From Impatiens glandulifera (lineage: Eukaryota; Streptophyta; Magnoliopsida; Ericales; Balsaminaceae), in the NCBI RefSeq assembly GCF_907164915.1, contig NC_061869.1, positions 9,907,721 to 9,971,720 of the forward strand: 64,000 nt of DNA, written 5' to 3'. Below the pieces are notes generated by a model that did not search any database, was not told where the DNA came from, and saw only the letters and a program-made list of their open reading frames with translations. The translations under genes were made by a program, and so were the position numbers. This document shows positions 48,127 to 63,055 of this stretch, piece by piece; position 1 is the first letter of the stretch, and each line of letters opens with the position of its first letter.

Positions 48127-50934
48127 TCATCAATGGCGAAATCATTTCTTACTCTTATGGTAAAAAATCTTGAAGAAGAATAGCAAATAAATCCCTTAAC
48201 TTATATATAAGGATCAAATAAGCTTTTCATATTTTAAAAGTCATGGAATAAGCCCTTAATTTAATTTCTTGAAAATTGTAATAAAATTATATTTAATTAG
48301 ACAATATATTTTTTATTTTTTTCATTTCTTTTACTCATGATTCAAGCTCTTTTTATTTACTTAAACTACAAAAAAATTATTTATTTATTTATTTGAGTAA
48401 ATAATTTATAATAAGATATTATAAAATTGTGACTACAAAAGTATTTTATTTAATAAATCAAAGATGGTAAATTATATTCTTATTAATTGTATGTTTTAAT
48501 TGTGCTAATATTTTTAAAAAATACCTTGTAAAAGTATAAAAATATATATTTTGTGACTGAAAAAAAGAATTTGAGTTAATTTTAAAAGTTAAAAGAACTA
48601 AAATGAACCGAATCCAAATAAAATATCAAAATGAATGTTTGATTTAAGTTTAAGCCAAAAAACAAAGTTTATTTTTGTTGATATTTTAATTTAATATCCA
48701 ATATTTAAGGAAGATGATTCACATAATCCCTTGCAATAATAAAAAAGGAAAAGAAATATATATAAGAATTATTGTAATATTTCCTTTCATAATAAACAAC
48801 AACTTTAATTCATTATTATTATTTTCTTTTATTATAATGTAAAAGCATCTCTATCCATTATAAAATTATAGTTATCGGGTAACTTTTTTATATAATAATA
48901 AAAAAATTAATATAAGATAAAGTCTTTAAAATATTATATATTATTACTTAATTAAATAAATTAAATAAATTTTTTTATTTAATAACATATATGATAATAT
49001 GTTATAATATTTTAATAATAATTTTTATAAAAATATTTTATATTTAATTTTTCTAATATATTTTTATATAAAATTGTTATTTTATTTTTAAGTTTTTATA
49101 TTTTAATTAATTTATTGTAATTTTATTATTAATATATAATATTTAAAATTAATTATATAAAAATGATTATATTATTATTCATTATTATTAAAATTTTATT
49201 TTAAATATTTTTTGATATTATTTAAATAATTGAAATAATTTCTTTTAATAAATAAATTAAAAAATTATTATTATTTTAATTATAAAAAAATTCTAATATA
49301 ATTATAAAATAAAAAATATATATAACCTTATAATTATAATTATAATTATAATTATAATTATAATTATGGGAGAGAAAATGTATACATGTGAATTATATTA
49401 TTTTTTTAAAAAGGAATGAACTCATTAACCAATATTTTAACTTATTTTATTTTATTTGAAAAAATATAATATTACAGTAAAGCCTTAGTTCTCTTAATTT
49501 TTATCTCTTAAAATCACTTGTCAATTAACTTTAATTTTTAATCTTACAATAATAATGTTTTTGTTATGTCATGAAATAGATTTTGGAAAGTATATATTGT
49601 ATAGATTTTGAAAGAATGTTAGAAATGAGTTATCTTAATATTGAGCCTATTTTAACATATGTATTTTAATTTAGTTTTATAATATATTTACTGAGATAAT
49701 TGTAATTTTATTTTCATATATTTATTTATTTATAAGAAACATAACATAATTATTTATTTCACAGAATAAGATAATTCAAGTGAAAATTTTCTAATTTAAA
49801 ATATTCTAAATTTAGTCATATTAACTTATTTTTAATTTAATATAAAATACTGTTTTTATGAGTTTTATTACTATATATTAATTATTTAAATTATTAAACA
49901 TTTTCTCTTTTTGAGAAAATAAAAATTAGTGTAAATATTAGAGTAGTAATAACTGATAAATTAAGGAGAAAAAAAATCTTACTAAGTTTTATACTTTTAA
50001 TACTTGTTTAAAAATTATAAACACTTTCTTTTTTTAAAAATAAAATAGTATAATTTTTCTTCTTATCCTTTCTCTCTTTCACACATAATTGATATATATA
50101 TATATACCCATTTTTTTTCATTCGCAAATCTCTAAACTTATGAAGTCTTGTTTCTGTGGTGAAATAATTCGTTAACATACCTCGTTAACATACCACTGAG
50201 CCATTTTTTATTAACATAATGACATCGAGCCCCGTTTTTAGTTAAATACGACAATGACTTTATTGATAAAGTAAGCTGGCCCTATCCTCCAAAAAAAAGA
50301 AAACCATATTTTCGTGAGTCTTACCATTTTCTCAATTGTTAGATTTCCCATATATATATATATATTATAAAAATATATATATATATATAATTTTTGAAAA
50401 TCCAATTATCTTTTGTTAAATTAGTGCCTATATTACAAATTAAAAATTCACTCACTTTTCTTAAATTTAAATATATATTATATATATAATTCTCGAAAAA
50501 ATTCAAACATAGAAATCAAAATAAAGAATAAAATATATGATTTATTTTAAAAAATAAAGATATATAGACTAATTAAGATCAATGTACATTTCCTAGAAAC
50601 AATAACTTTTAAATAAGAGTGTATGGAAAATCAATCGAATCAAACCGATATAAATTGAACCGATCAAATTTAGAATCAACGGTTTTATAAAACATTAAAC
50701 AATTCAATTGATCGGTTTAGTTATTAGAAAAAGATGAAGAAAATAAGCAGCAGCATCTTATATTGAAATGCTGTTCCTTTTCTTTTATAAAGTTCCCAAC
50801 AATAGTTTTCACATTATCATCACATGAATTTTTCAAGTGTTACTCATTTTCCATATACAGAAAACACACATACCTACACTTACAAACTACAGCCTCCCTC
50901 AAATTACTTAAGTATGCAACTTTTGGATGTTACT
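48127..50934. other. AT-rich intergenic DNA
   Basis: No gene is seen. It contains an (AATTAT)n microsatellite at about 49327-49367 and short (AT)n tracts near 50095, 50350 and 50380. The bases just below 50935 are probably the 3' UTR of the TIO gene. Confidence 0.6.
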
Positions 50935-53900
50935 TCAAGTTCCTCCTCCTCCAGAAATTTTGCTTAAAATGGCAGTAGCATAATTGGCGATTGATGGTTC
51001 TGGGGATTGACGTAGTCTTCCTATGACTGGAAACATTTCCGATGATCGTAGAAATTCTCTGCATGGTGCATGGGCACACATTTTACCCAATGAGAAAAGT
51101 GCAATCTTGATTGGTGACTCGGTTATGGCGTCCTTTCTAGCTGGATTTAATGCTGCCCCTGAACACTCGGCCACCAGTTGAAGCAATGCCTGAAGGAAAA
51201 TCCATCAGTTTCAATAATCAAACACAAATTGAATATAACTAAAGTGATGTTTTCAAACAAACATGATAGAGGAAACACTTAAAGGGTGTGTTTGTTCAGA
51301 GGTGAATTGGCATTGGAATTGGAGGAGGCAATTATGTTGTTTGTTTAAGGACTTAAATTTAGAATTTGAATTCTTATGGAATTCAAATTTTTTTAGTTTG
51401 AATTCTTTAAGTAATAGATAAAAGAATCACAATTCTATATTTTTTTTAAACATGAGAATTGAACTGTAAAACAATCCCAATTCTTATAGAATTAAATTTC
51501 TAAGTCCAATTCACCTCATCCAAATACAGCATTATTTACTTTCTAGATAAATCTGTTATAGAATCACAATTCTATGTTTTTTTCAAGCATGAGAAATCTG
51601 TTATTCAGAAATTTATTTATGTTTCTATTTTTGGAAAAGATATAGAAACAAAAAGTGCTTTCAAAAACATGGCCATTAAGAAGAAGATTACTGGGCTAAC
51701 CAATTCAATTTACCTTTATGGCTCCTTTGGAGACTACGTCTTCAGAAAGCTTATTTGAGTTTCGGACAAGATTACTTAAAGCACCAGCTGCATTTGACTT
51801 TGTTTTATCCTCCTCTTCAGTTCTTAGCAACTTGGCAAGTTGAGGGATACATCTCCTTAGCTCATCATACAATAAGTCATTATGATAAGCAGCATTTCCA
51901 ATCTATATAACAAAAGGGGAGTGGCAATTCTTTAATGCTTTATTAAATTCTTAAGAAAAATAGCCACATTCTTCACATATAATCAAAAGAAGTTGATCTT
52001 ACAGCAAAACAAGCAAATTTCCGTGTACGTTTGTCAGAGTCGGCACAAAGATCAACCATAAGACTAATGATCCGATGTTCCGCCTAGAGTACAAAATGTG
52101 AGAATTAGCTCAATTTTAATTGAAATTTCTTAAGATCTTTTCAAAATACTTACCAATGCACTGTAAAAGTAAGAACTATGCCTGCACATATTACCAACAG
52201 CACTGCATGCTTTTGCACGGATGTTTGGATCTTCATTGGTAAGAAAATCTTTTAAGGACTCCAATATATTAGCTCTATCGATGTACTCATAGAATACCTG
52301 TATAAAAGAAAATTTTCATTATTCCACAGATAACTCAAAGTCGCATGAACTGTGGTGAAACATTCAGCCAAAGAACCTGTCATAAAACTAACATTGATAA
52401 AAGCAATAGGTAAAATAATCAACTGCATCATTAGTTATAAAGTCTAAAGATGTCGAAAACTAAAAAAAATAGAATTATTAGGATAGAGTGAGTGAGACCT
52501 TATCCATTCTAGCTAGGTCAGAAACTATCATGAGAATATCCATTATGACCTCTCTTGGACTTGAGCTATTGAGCAGCCTCTTCAATCTTTCTGGATCCAA
52601 CAAGCCCTTTCTCAAAAGTTGTATTGCCAGAGGCCGATGTCCTGTCATTTTAGCGAGAAAGGCAACCGGCCTTGCTACATCCTTTAATTCCATGTATTCC
52701 ATGCAATGAAGAATAATACCAGGAATTCCCACCTACAATATCAATACTAGAAAAATAAGAAACTACAATGTTTCTGTGACTTAGCTTATTAATACAAGTC
52801 TGTCTTTTTAACAACAATTTTTTTTTAAAAAAAGACTACAATCTTTTTGTGAAATTTAGGGATGATTAACGAAGGATATGGAGCTGGGCTAGATTGTTTC
52901 AGATTACTTTGAGTTTTTATGTTGCTGTTCTTTGTGGGTTTTGTATTTTCATGCTTTACAAATTCCAAAGCAAGAATGATAGAGTTGAAACATAAAAAGT
53001 CATATACATTCACCATCATTTATAACTCCAATTCTTTATTCTAAATCATCAAACACAAGGGTTTAGAATTGGACGTCCAAATTCCTATTCTGCCCAAACC
53101 AAACATAGCCAGCAGTAAGCACATATTCTATTAAATTTTGATATTTGAAAATTATGATAGTAACCAAATCCCTGAAAGCCCTTCATGAACTCAAACACTT
53201 TCTAGAAGGATATGACATTGTAAACTGCATGTATTAAAACAAGACTGAAAAACTGATCAAAAGAGGATATCATGATCTAACCTCCAAAAGGATCTGAATA
53301 TACTTTCCCATGCTTGCTTCAATTGCTTTAACCATATCCTTATCTTCCAAACAAATTCTCCCACCAGAACCCATATTCAGAAGGATCCCACTGTTGACTG
53401 AAGCAGTAGCAGATGGCAAGCCTGGTGCACTCTGTACAGCCACGAAAGGAAATGCAAGAAGATCTATAACTGCATTAACTATATCTCTGATCCCATCCTT
53501 CCCACCTTCAGGACCAGTCCAGCCTTTTAAGAGCTTAAGGTGTGGATCAGATATCAAATCTGATATGAATTTGATATTTTCACTTTTAATCAACATTTGT
53601 CGAAATGTTGAAGTTCCACCTGAAAGACATTGACAGGATGCAATAACCGTCCATACAACCCCTACTGGTGATAGACCACTATGGATCTCTGATGAGTCAA
53701 TCTTTTGCGAAGAACCTGTGAGGGGATTGTTTGACAACATATCAATCAAAAGCTGAGGAATACCACTTGCACACAATTGCTGAACAGCTAATGGACCTCC
53801 CCACTTTAATTTAGCCTCTATTAAGCCAACACACCCATCTTTTATACCATGCCAAAGAGATAATGCTCCATTTTCAGCACTAGGATGAATCTTGAGGTGG

Positions 53901-56900
53901 TCACATAAAGTAGCAGTTCGAGGGATCAAAGGCGCAGCTATTTCGGAGACGGAAGAGTCATTAGTAACACCATTTTCAAGGGAGATGATGGAAGAAAAAG
54001 CTAACATGGCAGAAGCACAATGAGTTAGAAAAGATGTTCGTGTCTTTTCGTCAGAAACAAAATAATGAGCTAGGACAGAGAGTCTAGATTGCTGCTTTTT
54101 AGATGAAGTTGTAAGCATGAAGAAAGAAGACCTCCTTCCAGATGACTTTAAAGATTGGGCAACAGTAGCTAGTAAAAGGCATGAATGCAAAACCAGGAAA
54201 GGGGTATTAGAAAATTTGTATTTGGCGCCATTGGCTTCTGTTGGTAAATCCTTATTTGAGGAGGCGCATAATGATAGTATGGAGAAGACTTCTGAAATGA
54301 TTGTACCGTCTCCTCCTCCACTAACAATTGTTGTAAGTGGTAAAGAACTGGGTATGCCACAGAGAGCATTGGAGACAAATCCACTTCGCAAGCATAATCT
54401 CAACAACATCTGGTAGATAGTTAAACTTGATTACCTTTTAATAAAACTCAATAAAAAAAAAAGGTTGCAACAAAAGATAAAATAGTGCTTAATGGTACAG
54501 AAAATGATTTCACGAGCACTAAAGAAACTGACCAAGTTCAGTTTGCAGTTATATCCAAAAACAGTTTTTGGGCTCTATCACTAAACTATGAGTCTCCACT
54601 ACTACTAGAACTATTACAAAGTGGAAAGGATTTAATTGAAACTTTAAAAATTTGTATACAAACCAATCCCTTTGGACCAATTCCAACTCTTTTATTAAGT
54701 TATCAAACAAACAAAGAATTTGGAAATGGATACCCAATTCCACTATAACCAATATCTTAGATAATTTGATCGATGAAGGGATAACGGGTTATTTGGATTA
54801 AATCAAAATAACCCTACATCAAACAAAGGACAAAGAAAGAACATGTACCTGGGTACATGAAGATATGCTAGCCTCAAGACGCTGACGCAAGCAGTAGTAA
54901 ATAGCAACCTGTATGGGTTTAGATCTGAGGAACGCATTTGTTACAGCATCAATAATTCTTTCCAGTTCTGTGCCAGCAAATGAACTTTGATCACGGTCCT
55001 TAATCTCAAGTCGCTGCAAGTTATGGCTACGGAAGGAATGTAATGGAAACACACGAGGGTTGTTGTGCATGGAAAGAACTTCAAATGCTTCCATTAGTGA
55101 ACAAAGGGCCCTACAAGCTTCAGAAACAGCACGTATCAAATGTGAAGAGCCTGATATCAGATGTGAGCCTGAAGTTGACAGACACTTGCACAAAAGGTCT
55201 CCAACATCAGATGCTTTAGCATGATGTAATATTTGTTTTAGAGTTTCATTCACGGTTTGAGCTTTAAGACCCTGAGCTACATGAGATAGAAAAACTGCAA
55301 CACAAGCACTGGACTCATACAGAACTTTTCCAGAAGAATCATCAACAGTTTGAACCTAGAAAAAGAAAGAATATAAGACCTACAGGAAACCTGTAAATGA
55401 CTCCAAAAGAAGCAACTAGACCAGAAGATAAATAACGGACCTGCAAATATAATTCTATCAGAGCAACCCAATGTGTGAAATACTGGTTCCCAACTGGGCC
55501 AGAATAATGGTCTTGTAGATTTCTTATGATTAAGAAACTCTGCATACAAAATCAAACTGTTTCAGCTTCCACAAATGCAATGCAGATTGCAATAGATATA
55601 AACAAAACAGGTATAATTTGCACTTAAAGATAGTTGCAACTCTGTATACTAATTTACAGAATAACTTACAAGTAAATCATCCTTATCAGTCCATTGTTAG
55701 ATATAAGCTACGATTTTAAAAGAAAAGATTGTTCAGTCTTGATTTTCAAAAATTGTTCATTACAACTAGTGTCTTGCCTCTTGTAGCTTTTCTCTTACAA
55801 AATATTCTTTATACTGGATTTGTTTTTCATTTTCTAGTTATAAGTAATTTTACAATAGTTACTAATTAATTACCAAACAATAATTACGAACTATTCACTA
55901 CTGATATATTATTGCTGTTGTTAAAAAGGAACAGTTTCAGTGTTACAATAAGTACCAATCCTTAAGAAAAGAAAAAAAGTAGAGAAATATAAATTGGCTA
56001 TGTCATAAAACTTGTAAATTTATATGTGAACTTATTTGAAAATATTTCATTATAAATAACACTTAGCATTGTCATGTTTTATGCTTAATTCATCTCAAAA
56101 CCTTGTGTTTCAGCAAAATCTTACTAGATTAAATTTTGAGTTTAGTAACTTTGAACTATAAGCATATTGGCCAAAACAACTAGGACACCATGATCAAGCC
56201 CAAGAAATACTCAAATGGTGACTATAACTTATAACCTCACACTTATAAACTATTTCCAAAATACATTTGACCATTACTGTAAGGCATTATATAACCCATA
56301 TTGCAAAGTCTTTTTTGTTCATGTTTTGCAAAAATGTGATTATACTACTACTAAAAGGGTTTAAACTGACAGCAACAGAAAAGATTGATCCAAACTAGAA
56401 TGGATTACCTTTGCTATTATATCATTTCCATCAGAACCCCCTTGTTTTATTAAGTCCGCAATAAAGCTGAAAAGTACTTGTAGTACTTCGTCAAGAATTC
56501 CCCGAGAATCAATGGAACCAGTTGCTACCAGGTTTGAAAGAATTTGTAGGCATTGTGCCACACTCTGCATCTCTTGATCCCTGAACAATTATTAATGAAT
56601 AAAAATGTAGCTGAGCATATCAAATGGTTAAAAGGCAGTTTCCAGCTAAATGGAATGCCCAGAAAATTAGGGGAACCATGTAGCAGTAACGTAGCAGCTT
56701 CAGATGTTGCTGCCAAAGAACAGGCTAGTTACTCCATGGTACTTACCTTCCAGAAGTTTGAGATCTTTCTAAGCAGTTCTTTAGTGGTAGCAAGATTCTG
56801 GACAATGCATCATTATCGCGGCCAATTAGTTTTGCTCCCTTGACAGTCCGCGAATTGTTTTCCAGTTTATCTAAAACCTGGTGTTCTAAATAGAAAAGGA

Positions 56901-59900
56901 ACAGTAAATGGAAATTCTAGTAATTTTCTACGGCAGCTTGTACACTACAAGCAAGTCAATATAAGAGTTCTCAAGGTACAGAGATTTAATATAGCAAATC
57001 ATGTGCATGCAAATCAATAAAGACTTCTGTTGCAAAAAGAAAAGAGGGTAAACATTTATTAGAACACCAAGAAACCAGTTCTTTTGATAAAAAATAATAC
57101 AAAAAAGTAACATGATTGTAACCAGGACAGTAAGTGAATGACCACAAAGAAATTATAAGTTTTATGGCAAATGAAACGCACTGGTAATATAATGTCAATC
57201 TCAAATAATAGAAAGGGAGAAGAATAACAATGGTAACAAGATCAGTAGATTGTTCCTCAGATATGTGTTGAATTACCTGACAGCTCATGATTACTTGGCA
57301 CATTAAATCCTGGGAAATCCTCCATATGTGTGGGTTTGTTCGATTGTAGATCACTTTGAATGTTTACATTGCCAACCTTGTCACAATTCATCATAGATTG
57401 GGGTTTACCTATTTGAATCAACAGTAATAGTGAGAATAGCAATTGAACCATGTCTTATTAGTCTTATCACCAGAGTCAATTGAATATGACTTACTCTCAG
57501 GAGTTGCTCCACCGAATCCATCTCGCAGGTGATGATTTACTTCTTCCTTCTGGCTGCAATCTTTTGCAACAGAACTTGCACATCGAATTTCCTAAAAACA
57601 TTATATCCCAAAACATTTTCAGTGTAAAAAATATGTTCATGGAATAAAAAGATCCTGAAAATATTAGGGAAATTATATAAACACTACCATAGGTTGAACT
57701 TCCTTTGGAGTTTCCTTAACAAAAGGATGTTCCAGAAGAGCAGGCCAAGTTAATCTATTTTGTGGTACCTGCACAGAGAGAAACCAAATAAATAGGTGAC
57801 CCTCGCTGAAACAGAAGATCATATCGATACCAAAAAGCATCACGTAATGCAATTTAGAAGATATATATACCTTATTAAGCAATCCTTTGAGAAAACTCTT
57901 GAATTCATGGCTCATGTTATCTGGATATTTAACTGGATCCTGGGAAATGCAAACTAGGCTGACTTGCATGAAGAAATTTTTCTATGTTTACAGTGTATTT
58001 GTTCATTCAGGTAACATACCTTAATGATATGCCGAATGAGAGCATAGACTGAGTTTGTATAAAATGGTGGTTGGCCAACAAAGAGTTCATACCTGGAATA
58101 AATGAATGATCTACTTAATTTTCTGGTCAAACGTTATGAACAATAAATTCTAGCAGGAAAAATTCTAGCAGGATAAACGTTATCGTAACTTTAGACTCTG
58201 ATAAAGAGTTATAGGTTTGGCATCCTTTGGGCCACCATCAATCAACAATGGTAGTTTCTAGTTATAGTATACATGAGCAAGGACTTGTGATTGTGAGAAG
58301 AGATTGTCAAATAAATTGTTAAGGCTGAAATCTTTAATATAATATGTCTCCAGGAGGAGCTTTTTTGCAGTAAAGAATTTGTATGAAATTTAATTAACAA
58401 GTGCAGCGACCTTTAATTATTAACATATTTCAAGATGGCATAATGGCATAGCATATTGGCATTTCTTACCAAGAATATACAAATGATAAAAATACAAATA
58501 GCTCGTGATACTAGTTCTTGGCATACTTCAGTTTAAAGCATGAAACAAAGTTGGTTGTTTAGGGTTCAAATGTTCGTATAGACAACTTATGAGAAAACTA
58601 ATTCAATTAGTCAATAAATAATAATAATAGTTAATGAGTTCCAAGAAGAAAAAATGATCCTTCTATAGAGCAACAATACTATGATCATAGATAATGTTTG
58701 ATTTAGTTACTACAACATTTATACTATTACTAATAATGTTTTAGAGAAGCAACATAATGACCTCTATGTATAAAGAGCACCTAACAAAATACAAACATCT
58801 GCTGTTTCTGATCATTTATCTAAATTATGACAGACAATTGTTCAAATTGTATAATGGAGGATATACATGTTGTGGTCTACATACTCTCCTACATATGTTC
58901 GAAATAACAAATTTCTATGGAATATTTTATATGGTGGAACAGATATAGTGATTAGTGACATATGACAGCAAGGTAAATCAAAAGGAAATCAAGGATAAAA
59001 AACTTACAGGATGACACCAAGTGACCACAAATCTGCAGTGTGATTGTAAGGTTGTTCCCTGACCAACTCTGGGGCCATGTATAGAGGAGTGCCTAAATGG
59101 AAAAAAAACACAAAATGAGAAAGCATAAATGATTTGTAATCATTAAGAATAGATTATTCAGAGGTCCATGCAATAATACCTTTTATTGATCTTAGAACCA
59201 CAGTATTGGCAGACATTGCCCTTGCAAATCCAAAATCACAAAGCTGCAAAAACAGAAGAATAACCCCTTTTTAGCATCAAATTATTCAATAAGACTAAGA
59301 CCTTAAGGTGAACATGCCAATGTGGGACATCAAACCAACAATAAGACAGACAACTTGTTAAGAGCTGCAGTATTTGGACCAAGGCCAAATAAGCATGTTC
59401 ATACTTAGTTTAATAAATTGTGGGTATACATACCCCTTGCAGAATTCAAAAACTGTGTTTTCGTGATCTATTATAGATTAACTAATAATTTAGTAATTGA
59501 AGTACAATAAAAAATATTAATAGTTTCTACTGGCAGAAAATATAATGATGTGTTTCTTTTTATTTGGCAATTAATCAGTAAAATTACCTTCAGAATCTAC
59601 ACAAAATGTCTTAATAGAATATTGTTCGCATATTCAACAGCATTTTAAACAAAGTAGATCGAAAGCAGAGGCTAAATACATATTCATGTTCAATGAAGCT
59701 AAAATGAGCAGATTGTGCTATATAAACTGCTGGACCTTTACAACAGAGCCAGCACCAATGAGAATATTTTGTGGCTTCATGTCACGATGTATTATTCTGT
59801 TGGAGTGCAGATAATGTAGTGCTCTAACCTGAAAGTTATGAATCAAAATAGAATAAATAAGAGAAAAACCCTAAAACCCAAAAAAGATGCACTGTTATTA

Positions 59901-60537
59901 GAAACTAAACAGTTTACATGATAAAGTAACCATTTCTTTTGAGAATTAATACCAGCTGCTTTGCAATAGCCTGAACTTGTTCTTCAGGAAGGCATTTATC
60001 ATCTTCAAGAATTTCAAATAGTTCGCCCTGTATGTGAATAAAACTATATATAAATTATTTCTACTTCACACTGAGCAAGACAATCTTGAGATGAAACTAG
60101 AAAGTGCATACTTGAGCAAATTCAGTCACAACACAAAATTCGGTTGCACTTTCAAAAGAATCCAGCATTTCAATGATGTTTTCATGCTGCAACTTCCTCA
60201 AAATCTGCAAACAATTTAGATAACAACAATCATTAACAAGAAACTGCAATATTGTCGGGGTTTCCAAATTTTTTTAAAAAAAAAACCTCAATTTCCTGTC
60301 TTAAATTGTGAATGTCTTTCTCACTTTTCCCATGCTTGAGAATAAACTTCATAGCAACAGTCTGAAGAAAAGATGTTAAACAATTAAAACCCATTAATAA
60401 TAATAAACTCAACTAGATCCGAAACATCAATTGAATTGAAAAACTACCTGTCCAGTGAACTTCCTCCTCCCTTTATACACCTTACCAAAAGATCCTTCAC
60501 CAACGAGCTCAATCACGTGGTAATTTTCAACACCCAT
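50935..60537 (-). CDS. TIO: Ser/Thr protein kinase TIO (FUSED homologue)
   Basis: Twenty-two exons, all with GT-AG ends: 60537-60448, 60361-60287, 60204-60112, 60027-59953, 59828-59736, 59243-59180, 59092-59008, 58092-58020, 57939-57871, 57768-57688, 57591-57495, 57408-57277, 56885-56747, 56580-56409, 55539-55441, 55355-54849, 54409-53282, 52732-52499, 52297-52154, 52083-52003, 51902-51714, 51189-50935. They sum to 3975 nt, 1324 residues, close to the 1322 of Arabidopsis TIO. The N-terminal kinase domain (1 to ~260) has [15 protein letters not shown] (K35), HRDMKPQN (D127), DFG (D145), TPLYMAPE and the DLWSLGV block. The rest is helical ARM/HEAT-like sequence. TIO acts at the phragmoplast midline with kinesin-12 partners in cytokinesis. 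No lesion is seen. Confidence 0.95.
51285..51530. mobile_element. Foldback MITE in the last intron of the TIO gene
   Basis: The ends pair as 'gtttgttcagaggtgaattgg' type sequence at 51291-51312 and 'ccaattcacctcatccaaat' at about 51507-51526. The interior is A/T-rich with several nested inverted words ('gaattc'). A partial second copy ('aatcacaattctatgttttt') follows at about 51560-51600. The ends resemble hAT-type MITEs. It is spliced out with the intron between the last two exons. Confidence 0.55.
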
Positions 60538-62640
60538 CTCAGAAAACTGAAATTAGGTTGCTGTTTGTACTTGAATCAATCGCACACTTCGATTAAAATC
60601 ACAATTAGAGCGAAATCTTTGACTATAACTCTCTCGCCAACGGACATTTGAAGTCTGGAACAAGAGACAAGACCTGAAATCTCCTCGTTTTGATGATTCT
60701 TTCTAGTTCCCCGTCGTCGGATCTGGAGTAAATAGCCTGATTTATATGAACTGTAGGAGAGAGATTTATTTGAAAATGGAAATGATAATAGGAGAGAGAG
60801 AGAAATGGTAGGTCTTTCCTTTTTGTTGCGGCCAAGAAGAAACAAGAGAGGGAAAACTTATCAACTTTTCAAATTTTAAATTTTATAAAAAAAAAAGTCA
60901 AGATATTTTAATTTATTAATTAACTATATATATTTTAATTATATATATTTATAATTATTTGATTTATAAAAGTTAAATTAATTTAAAGTTATGTTAATGG
61001 TTGTTAGCTTATTAAATTAAGATGTACTCCTCTTTTTATTTTTATTTTAGAAATTTATTATTGTCTTTTATATTTATTATTGGAAAATTACTTGTTTAAT
61101 TTTAGTTTTCCAAATTAATTTCCTTCTATTTTTTAAAAAACTATGTTAGTTTATTATTTTTAGTTATGTTAATTATTATTTTATGTATTTAACATTTTTA
61201 TAATGTTATAATTTATTATTAAATTTAATTATTTATATTTTATATCTATATATATATATATTTAAATTATTATTATTTTGTATAATATAATATAATTATT
61301 ATCATAATTTTAAATATATTTAATTTTTCAACTTTTATATTTATACAATTTTAAATATATAATTTAATTTTAAATATAATATCAAGTTATATTTATATTA
61401 ATAATTTTATTATTATAAAATTTACAGTTAATAAATAGTAATACCTAAAAAAAATACTTTTAAAAATTAATTTATTAATTTTTTATTATGAACAATTTAG
61501 GCAAACATTTATTTTATTGTGTCATCTCTTCCCAATAAATCTTAGTATATTTCATCCTTTTTATTGAGGTGTTTATTCACAACAAATATTTATTATGAAT
61601 AATTTAGTCTAATTTTTTTATGTGATGAAACCCAAAATTAAATATATATTATATTCAAATAAAGAAATAATTATAATTAATTTTTTTTTATTTGAGATGA
61701 TTATAATAATTATGCAATGAAACAATATCAAAATAATCAACCATTTTAAATTAAGATATTGTATTAATTTTTATTAATTATAAAATTATTGTATTAAAAT
61801 TGTTTAATTGATTATGTATTAAAGATATTCATGAAAACAAATAATTAGTTATAATATTTATTATACTATATTATATAAAAATAATAATTGAATATAAAAA
61901 TAATTAAATTTATAATACATTTATTAATAATAAGTTATAATATTAATAAAAAAATATATAAAATAAATAAGATAAATGAGTTTAAATAGTAAATTAAGTT
62001 AATTTAAAAAAAGAAATTAATTTTAAAATTAAGTAGGTTAGGGAGTGATAAAAAAAAGTTTAATTGAATTTACTAATTAGATGTTTCATTTCAAGTTGGA
62101 TTTGCATGAAAATAAAATTGAAATGAAAATCATTTTAAGCATTTAAAATTAATCATAATAGTTAATCACGAGAATAATCCAGAATCTAAAAATAAATAAA
62201 AACTAGATATTTTATTTTTATAATATTTCAAAAAACATTAAATACCAGCTATATTTCAAATATACCAACAATTATTCAAATAACCCAAGATATCTTTGAA
62301 CACAAGTTTAAGAAGACATTTTTTTGCTCATAGAGGAAGCCTGGTTGATCCTTATTCTCATTTCTTACAAGAAAAAAACACGCATCCCATAAACCCTAAA
62401 CACACATCCCATAAACCCTAAACACACATACTAGGTAAACACATAAATATTCATCTAAAACCGAGAAAGGAAGTAATTGCAAAGAAAGATTAAGCGCAAG
62501 AAGTACCAGCCACTGTTATAACATAAACAAACACATGAAAAATAAAGTAGAAAAGCAAAACAAAGACAACAAGTGCCAAATAAGCTAACATTGTACCCAT
62601 TTTTTTGAATTACTCCAAGAACTTATGATATCCAGAAACA
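60538..62640. other. TIO leader/promoter and AT-rich intergenic DNA
   Basis: 60538-60850 is probably the 5' UTR and core promoter of TIO (pyrimidine-rich on the minus strand, with 'tctctctctcctatt'). 60860-62280 is low-complexity A/T without a gene. 62281-62640 probably includes the 3' UTR of the next minus-strand gene, with a tandem 'acacatcccataaaccctaa' (62382-62420) containing telomere-box-like words. Confidence 0.55.
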
Positions 62641-63055
62641 TTAACAGAACCAGAAAGGATTCTCTTGTTTCCTTGAAGCAAAGAAAGTGTCGCGAGAACA
62701 ACTAGATTTGCTTTGATCTCTAGTCAACCCATCATCATTCTTCTGATCCATTTTAGCATCCTTCTGATCCATTTCAACCCTGTTAATAGCATCCTTCATC
62801 GCAAGATCGTCGTACTCTTCATCCGACTTAGTTGATTCCTCGTCAACAGAACCCTCCATCTGCACAACACAGCCGATAAGAAGAAAAAATCGCACATAAA
62901 TCTAGTTACAATCATCAAATAGTCTTCCTTCTATTAGAGAATACTCTTACCTCATCTTGCTCAATTTGATTGTCGCTAGAATCTTCTTCGCTCTCCATCT
63001 CATCGTGTTCTTCAACCTCCTCATCACTTCCATATACACAACACTCTTCCTTGAC
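62641..63055 (-). CDS. 3' end of an unrecognised acidic protein gene (partial)
   Basis: Two exons can be read, 63055-62951 (105 nt) and 62859-62641 (219 nt with the stop), joined by GT-AG with frame kept. The upstream exon begins at a good acceptor (tgtgtag|GTCAAGG), so more exons lie upstream, probably beyond the right edge. The visible 107 residues are rich in Glu and Asp (EEVEEHDEMESEEDSSDN), contain repeated MDQKDAKMDQKND, and end in RDTFFASRKQENPFWFC, an aromatic Cys-ended tail. I do not recognise the family. Acidic composition suggests a nuclear or chromatin-type protein, which is only a guess. Confidence 0.6.

Noticed and set aside
52825..54752. Small frames in introns of the TIO gene (52825-53019, 54485-54752)
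   Set aside because: They lie between well-supported exons, and both flanks have correct splice sites. They look like intronic repeat sequence.
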